This document shows positions 13,996 to 19,445 of a stretch of 19,445 nucleotides of DNA, in pieces; the first letter of the stretch is position 1; every line of letters begins with the position of its first letter. The translations under genes were made by a program, and so were the position numbers. The notes beneath the pieces were generated by a model. It ran no database searches. It had not been told where the DNA came from and saw nothing but the letters and a program-made list of their open reading frames with translations. This stretch comes from an uncultured Veillonella sp. GTDB taxonomy: Bacteria; Bacillota; Negativicutes; Veillonellales; Veillonellaceae. Location: the NCBI GenBank assembly GCA_900552715.1, contig USAV01000026.1, positions 1-19,445 on the forward strand. The letters are read 5' to 3'.

Positions 13996-15441
13996 ATGGC
14001 ACTTATATATGACAATCGCCCCTATAAAACACGTATAAAAGAATGTTTGGCTGACGATTTCAAAGTTGCAGCTATCAAAAAAGCACAAGACGTGTTTTAT
14101 GATAAACGTAATACAGTAGTTGCGGACGTTCCTGAATGGTTAGATTTCCGCGCAGAAGCAGCTAAACTTCGTGATCACGTTCTTAACAATTTGGATTACT
14201 ATGTAAACCAATTCGCTGAAAACGCAGAAAAAGCTGGTTCTAAAGTTCACTTTGCATTCGACGATAAAGAAGCGACTCAAATCGCTTTAGATATCCTTCG
14301 TGAACGCGAAGCTAAAATGATCGTTAAATCCAAAACTATCTTAACTGAAGAAATTGGTTTGAACGAAGTTCTTGAAGAAGCTGGTATCGAAGTAAACGAA
14401 ACTGACTTGGCTGAATTCATTTTGCAAACAGCAGTGAGCCCACCATCTCATATCGTTGTACCAGGCCTTCACTTCGAACGTAACAAAATCCGCGAAATTT
14501 TCGCTGAAAAATTAGGTTACACTGGTACTGAAAACCCTACAGAAATGACTCACTTCGTACGTGGTTATGTACGTGAGCGCTTCTTGAAAGCTGACGTAGG
14601 TGTTAATGGTTGTAACTTTGCGGTAGCGGCATCCGGTACTTGTACTATCGTTTCCAACGAAGGTAACGGTCGTATGTCTAGCTCCATTCCTAAGACTCAA
14701 TTGATCTTCTTAGGTACAGAACGTATCGTTCCTGACTTCAAAGCTCTTGACGTTATGATGGAAATGTTGAACCGCTCTGCAGTAGGTGCTAAAATTTCCA
14801 ACTACTTCTCCATGATGACTGGCCCTGGTCGTGCTGGTGAAGCAGACGGTCCTGAAGAAACTCATATCATCATTATTGATAACGGTCGTTCCGGTATCTT
14901 AGGTGGTACATTCCAAGAAATGTTACGTTGTATCCGTTGTGGTGCATGTATGAATATTTGTCCTGTATACCGTCACATCTCTGGTCACGGTTATGGCTCC
15001 GTATATCCAGGTCCAATGGGTGCTGTATTGACACCATTGTTCAAAGGTTACGAAGTAGCAGGCGATCTTCCATATGCGTCTACATTGTGCGGTGCATGTA
15101 CAGAAAACTGTCCAGTAGCTATTCCATTGCATGAATTATTGATGGAACACCGTCATATTATGGCTGACATCGAAAAAACTCGTCCAAAAGCAGAAGAAGC
15201 AATCTTTACTGCAGCAGCTAAGATGTTCGGTAACTCCACATTATTCGACCTTGGCACAAAAGCTGGCGCTATCGGTATGAACTTGATTAGTAATAAAGAA
15301 GGCAATATGCCTACATGGACTCAAGCTGTTCCAGTTATGAACGGCTGGACTAAATCCAAAGAAATGGGTACATTGAAGTTCAAAAAATTCCGTGACTTAT
15401 ATGCTGAACATGAAAAGAACAAGAAGAAGGAGAAAAAATAA
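13996..15441 (+). CDS. lutB: L-lactate utilisation protein LutB (LUD domain plus 4Fe-4S ferredoxin)
   Basis: This 481-residue iron-sulfur subunit would pass electrons from lactate oxidation. The N-terminal LUD (DUF162) domain covers about 60-300 and includes GVNGCNFAVAASGTC and NEGNGR. A bis-[4Fe-4S] ferredoxin module follows with C312-X2-C315-X2-C318-X3-C322-P and C365-X2-C368-X3-C372-P. The chain ends in a Lys-rich tail. AAGGAGGAG overlaps the lutA end and sets the start. The stop shares one base with the lutC start (TAATG), indicating translational coupling. The physiological electron acceptor is not visible in this window. Confidence 0.95.
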   Translation: MALIYDNRPYKTRIKECLADDFKVAAIKKAQDVFYDKRNTVVADVPEWLDFRAEAAKLRDHVLNNLDYYVNQFAENAEKAGSKVHFAFDDKEATQIALDILREREAKMIVKSKTILTEEIGLNEVLEEAGIEVNETDLAEFILQTAVSPPSHIVVPGLHFERNKIREIFAEKLGYTGTENPTEMTHFVRGYVRERFLKADVGVNGCNFAVAASGTCTIVSNEGNGRMSSSIPKTQLIFLGTERIVPDFKALDVMMEMLNRSAVGAKISNYFSMMTGPGRAGEADGPEETHIIIIDNGRSGILGGTFQEMLRCIRCGACMNICPVYRHISGHGYGSVYPGPMGAVLTPLFKGYEVAGDLPYASTLCGACTENCPVAIPLHELLMEHRHIMADIEKTRPKAEEAIFTAAAKMFGNSTLFDLGTKAGAIGMNLISNKEGNMPTWTQAVPVMNGWTKSKEMGTLKFKKFRDLYAEHEKNKKKEKK

Positions 15442-16169
15442 TGGATGAAGCTAAACGTAAACAATTTATTGCACGTTTATCTCGTGCATTAGGCCGTGAT
15501 CAAGAAATGTGCCCTGCATTCGTAGAGGGTTTTGATTACAGCCATGGTCCTCAAGAAACTATGTTCAAAGATTTGAATAAAGATCAAATTTTGACAATGT
15601 TTAAGGAACAATGTCAACGTGTTGGTACAAAATTCGTTGAAACTACACCTGATAAATTAGGTGAAACAATTTTGGCAGCTATTGAAGACTGGGGTAACGG
15701 TAAAGTTGTATTCCCAAGTGTTCCAGAAGTAAAAGAATATAAATTAAAAGAATTATTCGAACAAGATGCAGCTAATAATGGCGGCATTCGTACATACTTC
15801 CAATGGGATCCAGCTAAAGGCCGTGAAGAATGTATCTCCAACACTGCTAATGCAGATATCGGTATTACATTCCCATACTGCGGTATTGCTGAAACTGCTA
15901 CTGTAGTACAAGCGTCTGGTGAAGAATCTGGCCGTTCTATTAGCTTGTTGCCTACTACACATATCGCTGTATTGTACACTGATACAATCAATCCACGTAT
16001 GACTCAAACAATGGAACATTTGGCTGAACGTTATCACAACGATCCATCTAAATTCCCTACAAATATCTGCTTGATTTCCGGTCCATCCCGTACAGCTGAT
16101 ATTGAGTTGGTTACTGTAGATGGTGCTCATGGTCCTATCCAAGTAACTTACGTTTTAGTTAACAGATAA
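15441..16169 (+). CDS. lutC: L-lactate utilisation protein LutC (LUD domain)
   Basis: The 242-residue third subunit of the lactate oxidation system. It is a single LUD (DUF162) domain with the family landmarks GIAETATVV (148-156), SGEESGRSISLLPTTHIAVL (159-178) and the C-terminal SGPSRTADIE...GAHGP (213-232). It starts on the last base of the lutB stop and is followed by a terminator, so it closes the operon. No lactate permease gene (LutP or LldP) lies next to it; uptake must be encoded elsewhere. Confidence 0.95.
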   Translation: MDEAKRKQFIARLSRALGRDQEMCPAFVEGFDYSHGPQETMFKDLNKDQILTMFKEQCQRVGTKFVETTPDKLGETILAAIEDWGNGKVVFPSVPEVKEYKLKELFEQDAANNGGIRTYFQWDPAKGREECISNTANADIGITFPYCGIAETATVVQASGEESGRSISLLPTTHIAVLYTDTINPRMTQTMEHLAERYHNDPSKFPTNICLISGPSRTADIELVTVDGAHGPIQVTYVLVNR

Positions 16170-16205
16170 TCCTACAACTAGGTACTGTTATAACTAAATA
16201 AGCTT

Positions 16206-16237
16206 AAAGGTGATCTTCCTATGGAAGGTCACCTTTT
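16206..16237 (+). terminator. Rho-independent terminator of lutABC
   Basis: A 14-bp stem pairs 16206-16219 with 16223-16236 (one G-U pair) around a 3-nt loop. The right arm ends in the T-run CCTTTTT. Confidence 0.9.
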
Positions 16238-16371
16238 TATATGCGTAACTTTCTATTATGATATAGAGTATCTTGAAAAGGTAGAGGTATCGCTACATCT
16301 ATGGAGATTAACATATTTATAAAACTTGCAGAATCCGCATAGAAAAACTTATATAATTTGAATTATTTTAC

Positions 16372-16399
16372 TTGTAAATTTTTCGATATATGATATACT
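16372..16399 (+). promoter_or_regulatory. Promoter of the cystine symporter gene
   Basis: TTGTAA at 16372-16377, a 16-nt spacer, then TATACT at 16394-16399 with TG at 16391-16392, an extended -10. The start would fall about 40 nt before the ATG. The stretch from 16238 to 16371 shows no gene. Confidence 0.6.
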
Positions 16400-16444
16400 G
16401 AGTTCATAACCTATTATTGTGATATGAATTAAAAGAGGTGTATT

Positions 16445-17836
16445 ATGAATATTCCATTCTTTACAGATTACCTCATGCTAAGCAATCCATTAAGTATCGG
16501 TATTATCGTAGTGTTTGTACTTGCGTTAATCGGTATTTATGCTTTGCAACGCAAGGGCACATCCTTTGGTAATCTCGTTATTATTGGTACTATTGTTGGT
16601 GCCGTACTTGGTATTGCTATTCAAATTATTGCAGGCTTCCCAGATGATCCTTCTAAAGTGGTTTACATCAAGGAAAGTACGAAGTGGTTCTCTCTAGTAG
16701 GGGGCGGCTTTATTGATTTGATCCGCATGCTTGTTATTCCTATTGTATTTATCTCCATTGTACATGTTATCTTGCACATGGAAGCAGGTGCGAACCTTAA
16801 GAAATTAGTAGTTGCCATGGTTTCTACAAATCTTGGCATGGTAGCTGTTGCGGCTATCGTTGGCCTTATCTTGGGTAATGCTTTCGGCTTAGGTCAAGGC
16901 TTTGATATTGTTGAATCTGGTAAAAAGATTCGTGAAATCAAACCAATGGTTGATACATTCCGTGCATTGATTCCAAGTAACCCAATTCAAGCTGCAGCTG
17001 AAACAAATGTTATCGGCATCGTAGTATTTGCAATCATCTTGGGTAGTGTTGCTCGCTTGTTGAAGAAAACAGGCACAAATAGCATGGAAATTTTCACTAA
17101 GCTATTTGATGAGCTTCACCAATTAATTTCTTGGGTTGCAGACTTCATTATCGGTCTTATGCCATACGGCGTAGTTGCATTATTGGCATCTACATTGGCA
17201 ACACGTGGTTTGCAAGCTATCTTAGATATGGGCCTATTCGTAGTATTGCTTTACGTTGGTCTTTTGATTATGTTCGTTGTTCAAGCTATCTTGATTTCTA
17301 GCTTCGGTTACAACCCGATTACATACTTCAAGAAAGCAAAAGCTCCACTCTTGTTAGCTTTCACATCTCGTTCCTCTATGGGTGTATTGCCGTTGACTGT
17401 TGAAACTTTGACAAAACGTCTTGGCGTAAATGCTACAACAGCAAATACAGTAGCATCCTTCGGTACTACTGCAGGCATGCAAGGTTGTGCCGGCGTGTTC
17501 CCAGCGCTCGTTGTTGTGTACATCTCTAACGTAGCGGGTATCCCATTTGATTTGACTATGTACATTATGAGCGTTATCGTTATCGCTATTGGTTCCGTTG
17601 GTATCGCAGGCGTTCCTGGTACAGCTACAATGGCTGCATCTGTATCCCTTAGCGGTACAGGTCTTGGTGCATACTTCACATCCATCAGCCCAATCCTTGC
17701 TATCGATCCATTGATCGACATGGGTCGTACATGCTTGAACGTATCTGGTTCCTTAACAAATGCTCTCGTAGTAGATAAGATTATGGGCACTATCGATAAA
17801 GACGCATATAATAACCCTAATGAAGGTCGTGTCTAA
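16445..17836 (+). CDS. tcyP: L-cystine symporter, TcyP-like (DAACS/SLC1 family)
   Basis: A 463-residue sodium- or proton-coupled symporter of the dicarboxylate/amino acid:cation symporter family, with an SLC1-type fold of about eight spans and two re-entrant loops. Family motifs are SRSSMGVLPLT (308-318, hairpin HP1) and IDMGRTCLNVSGS (424-436, the TM8 substrate site). The form IDMGRT-LNVSGS and the QRK near residue 35 are those of the cystine group (TcyP, YdjN) rather than of glutamate or dicarboxylate carriers. The length equals the 463 residues I recall for Bacillus TcyP. The ribosome site AGAGGTG precedes the ATG, and its own terminator follows. Its neighbour is a sulfite/nitrite reductase, in line with sulfur nutrition. 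The cystine assignment is inferred from motifs. Confidence 0.83.
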   Translation: MNIPFFTDYLMLSNPLSIGIIVVFVLALIGIYALQRKGTSFGNLVIIGTIVGAVLGIAIQIIAGFPDDPSKVVYIKESTKWFSLVGGGFIDLIRMLVIPIVFISIVHVILHMEAGANLKKLVVAMVSTNLGMVAVAAIVGLILGNAFGLGQGFDIVESGKKIREIKPMVDTFRALIPSNPIQAAAETNVIGIVVFAIILGSVARLLKKTGTNSMEIFTKLFDELHQLISWVADFIIGLMPYGVVALLASTLATRGLQAILDMGLFVVLLYVGLLIMFVVQAILISSFGYNPITYFKKAKAPLLLAFTSRSSMGVLPLTVETLTKRLGVNATTANTVASFGTTAGMQGCAGVFPALVVVYISNVAGIPFDLTMYIMSVIVIAIGSVGIAGVPGTATMAASVSLSGTGLGAYFTSISPILAIDPLIDMGRTCLNVSGSLTNALVVDKIMGTIDKDAYNNPNEGRV

Positions 17837-17892
17837 TCTTAGGTCTTAGAAACTGACTTGAAAGGATGGTTAGTTTCACATTAAAACTAAAT

Positions 17893-17924
17893 AAAAAGAA
17901 CAGTCTTCGGGCTGTTCTTTTTTT
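17893..17924 (+). terminator. Rho-independent terminator after the cystine symporter
   Basis: Arms 17893-17905 and 17910-17922 form a 13-bp stem (one T-G pair) around a TTCG loop, running into a T-run. Confidence 0.93.
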
Positions 17925-18031
17925 ATTTTAAAATCTACTCTATGTTGATTTGACTCTTATTAAAAGTAATTATTATTACAGATTGTAAAGCATATTATTT
18001 GTAATTGATATTAAAATTGTGAGCTTGGCTA

Positions 18032-18060
18032 CTAACATACGTATGCGTGTATGGTATACT
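18032..18060 (+). promoter_or_regulatory. Promoter of the sulfite/nitrite reductase gene with overlapping palindrome
   Basis: CTAACA at 18032-18037 (4 of 6 to consensus), a 17-nt spacer, and TATACT at 18055-18060 with TG at 18052-18053. The perfect palindrome CATACGTATG (18036-18045) overlaps the -35 end and is a plausible repressor site. Upstream, GTAAT/ATTAC form another short inverted repeat at about 17966-17979. Confidence 0.55.
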
Positions 18061-18116
18061 AGCCTATGAAAAGTTCTGTATTATGCTTAATAAATATAAG
18101 CCAAGAGGGTACTAAT

Positions 18117-19445
18117 ATGATTACACAAGAGTTGAAAGATCGATTAATTGCAGATTATCCAAAGTTTGAAGATATGACGCATAAGTTCTATAAGAAAGAA
18201 ATGTCTATTGCAGACTATAAAGGGCAATCCGGTGCCTATGGTAGTTATGCTGAGCGTGGTGCTAACTCTGGTATGAGCCGTTGGCGCTTCAACGGTGGGC
18301 GCATGACACGCGAGCACATGCAGTTTTTAGCGGACTCTATTCGCAAATATAATTTGCAGCACGTACATTTCACTACTGGCCAATGTTTGCAAATGCATGG
18401 CCTCGATGGTGATACAATTCTAAATCTATATAAAGAATGTTATGATCACGGTATCTATAACCGCGGTGCTGGTGGCGACAATCCAAATGTGGTAGCTAGT
18501 ATTTTACGCGGTATTGATCCTCGTGAAACCTTAGATATTACGCCATATGCAACGGCTATTAGCGAGTTCCTTCTAGAGCAAATGTTCTACATCAAAATTC
18601 CTCGCAAATTTAAAATGGGTATCGATAATGGCTTTGATAGTACGCCGCATGCTACGTTCAAGGACCTTGGTTTCAATTTAACGAAACACAATACCTTTGA
18701 TGTATACGCTTGTGGTGGTATTGGCCCAAATCCTCGTATTGGTATTCCTGTAGCGCACGATGTGGCGCCTGAGGATGTTTTATACCATGTGAAAGCTATG
18801 CTTATGGTCTTTGCTAACCATGGAAATTTCAAAAACCGTGGCAAGGCTCGTACTCGCTATATGCCTGCGGAAATGGGTGGAGCTGAAGCTTTCATCAAGA
18901 CCTATGAAGAAACATTGGCGATGGTGAAAGAAGTGGAACAATTAACCATTAATCCAGCTGACTATGCTTATGAAATTACAAAAACTGGTAAGCGTGATGA
19001 TTCTGTGGAAAACGATCGTATTCACCGTCAAAAACAAGAAGGTTTATACTACGTAGAATACCATCCGGCAGGTGGCGATGCTAATGTAGAACACCTATTG
19101 GCTGCTCTTGATTATGCTGTAACGCTTGATCAAGTAGAAGCGCGTATTGCGCCAGACCAAGCATTGTTCTTCATCAACCTCACTGCTGATGAGGCTCGTA
19201 AAATCGCAGAGTTAACAGACGACAGTGCTGAAAATGATTTCCGTCGTTCCGTATCCTGCGTAGGCTCTACAGTATGTCAAATTGGTATGCAAGACTCTAA
19301 TGGCCTATTGAAAGATATCTTTGCACACCTTGAAGAAAAAGGTGTAGATACAAGTAAACTACCTCGTCTACACATCTCTGGCTGTCCACACTCCTGTGGT
19401 ACACACCAAATTGGTGAAATTGGTTTCCACGGAGCTGTAAAATTA
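18117..19445 (+). CDS. Siroheme/4Fe-4S sulfite or nitrite reductase (3' end outside window)
   Basis: The first 443 codons of a gene with no stop before the window edge. The ATG follows an AGAGGG ribosome site. The protein begins with a ferredoxin-like half-domain of the nitrite/sulfite reductase family, including MSRWRFNGGRMT (about 54-65) and TGQCLQMHGL (about 91-100), then NRGAGGDNPNV. The cofactor ligands are in the second half: C381-X5-C387 (CVGSTVC) and C423-X3-C427 (GCPHSC), the classic siroheme-[4Fe-4S] pattern. It therefore performs six-electron reduction of sulfite to sulfide or of nitrite to ammonia. The two cannot be told apart here; the adjacent cystine symporter makes sulfite somewhat more likely. 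A downstream electron-donor gene would lie outside the window. Confidence 0.88.
   Translation, partial: MITQELKDRLIADYPKFEDMTHKFYKKEMSIADYKGQSGAYGSYAERGANSGMSRWRFNGGRMTREHMQFLADSIRKYNLQHVHFTTGQCLQMHGLDGDTILNLYKECYDHGIYNRGAGGDNPNVVASILRGIDPRETLDITPYATAISEFLLEQMFYIKIPRKFKMGIDNGFDSTPHATFKDLGFNLTKHNTFDVYACGGIGPNPRIGIPVAHDVAPEDVLYHVKAMLMVFANHGNFKNRGKARTRYMPAEMGGAEAFIKTYEETLAMVKEVEQLTINPADYAYEITKTGKRDDSVENDRIHRQKQEGLYYVEYHPAGGDANVEHLLAALDYAVTLDQVEARIAPDQALFFINLTADEARKIAELTDDSAENDFRRSVSCVGSTVCQIGMQDSNGLLKDIFAHLEEKGVDTSKLPRLHISGCPHSCGTHQIGEIGFHGAVKL

Noticed and set aside
15614..16142. Minus-strand ORFs of 125 and 129 codons opposite lutC
   Set aside because: LutC on the plus strand has clear LUD motifs throughout; these are overlapping shadows without ribosome sites or recognisable domains.
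16275..16345. A stretch reading GGTAGAGGTATCGCTACATC followed by GGAGA, resembling the 5' part of a lysine riboswitch
   Set aside because: Only the opening motif is similar. There is no room for the remaining helices before the promoter at 16372-16399, which would start transcription downstream of it.

Overview
The window looks like chromosomal DNA of a Veillonella-type organism (Negativicutes: anaerobic, didermic Firmicutes). This is an inference from gene content. Lactate-oxidation genes (lutABC) and a class II fumarase fit a lactate-to-propionate fermenter. Two secreted proteins with S-layer-homology (SLH) domains fit the way Negativicutes tether their outer membrane to peptidoglycan. The DNA is AT-rich with strong AGGAGG-type ribosome sites, and there is no sign of phage, IS element, CRISPR, rRNA or tRNA.

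Layout. 1-3000 (+): an MTH1-like NUDIX hydrolase, MutY, and a membrane-anchored metallophosphoesterase. The first two match the two enzymatic jobs of the 8-oxoguanine (GO) defence: cleaning the nucleotide pool and removing mispaired adenine. 3055-4454 (+): four very small integral membrane proteins of unknown function. Two are clear tandem paralogues of exactly 100 residues, with the decayed tail of a probable third copy between them. 4560-5915 (-): fumC. 6223-9148 (+): an OPT-family oligopeptide transporter followed after 10 nt by a secreted DUF3298-type protein. The fumC/OPT divergent intergenic region holds a 22-bp perfect inverted repeat and a third copy of its core lying inside the OPT promoter, so it looks like an operator array. 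9381-12721 (-): two consecutive SLH proteins that share the same unrecognised C-terminal domain; the second carries nine 11-residue repeats. 13246-16169 (+): lutABC, tightly packed. 16445-17836 (+): a TcyP-type L-cystine symporter. 18117 to the window end (+): the start of a siroheme/4Fe-4S sulfite or nitrite reductase, cut by the window edge.

How it works together. Lactate is oxidised to pyruvate by LutABC. FumC serves the reductive malate-fumarate-succinate branch that leads to propionate. The cystine symporter and the sulfite/nitrite reductase suggest a sulfur-acquisition neighbourhood. The OPT transporter takes up peptides. The SLH proteins and the DUF3298 protein belong to the cell envelope. 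Rho-independent terminators separate most transcription units.

Most functional calls are ordinary housekeeping or accessory genes. The parts least explained by known families are the small-membrane-protein cluster with its duplication remnant, the shared C-terminal domain and 11-mer repeats of the SLH pair, and the repeat array in front of the OPT gene.
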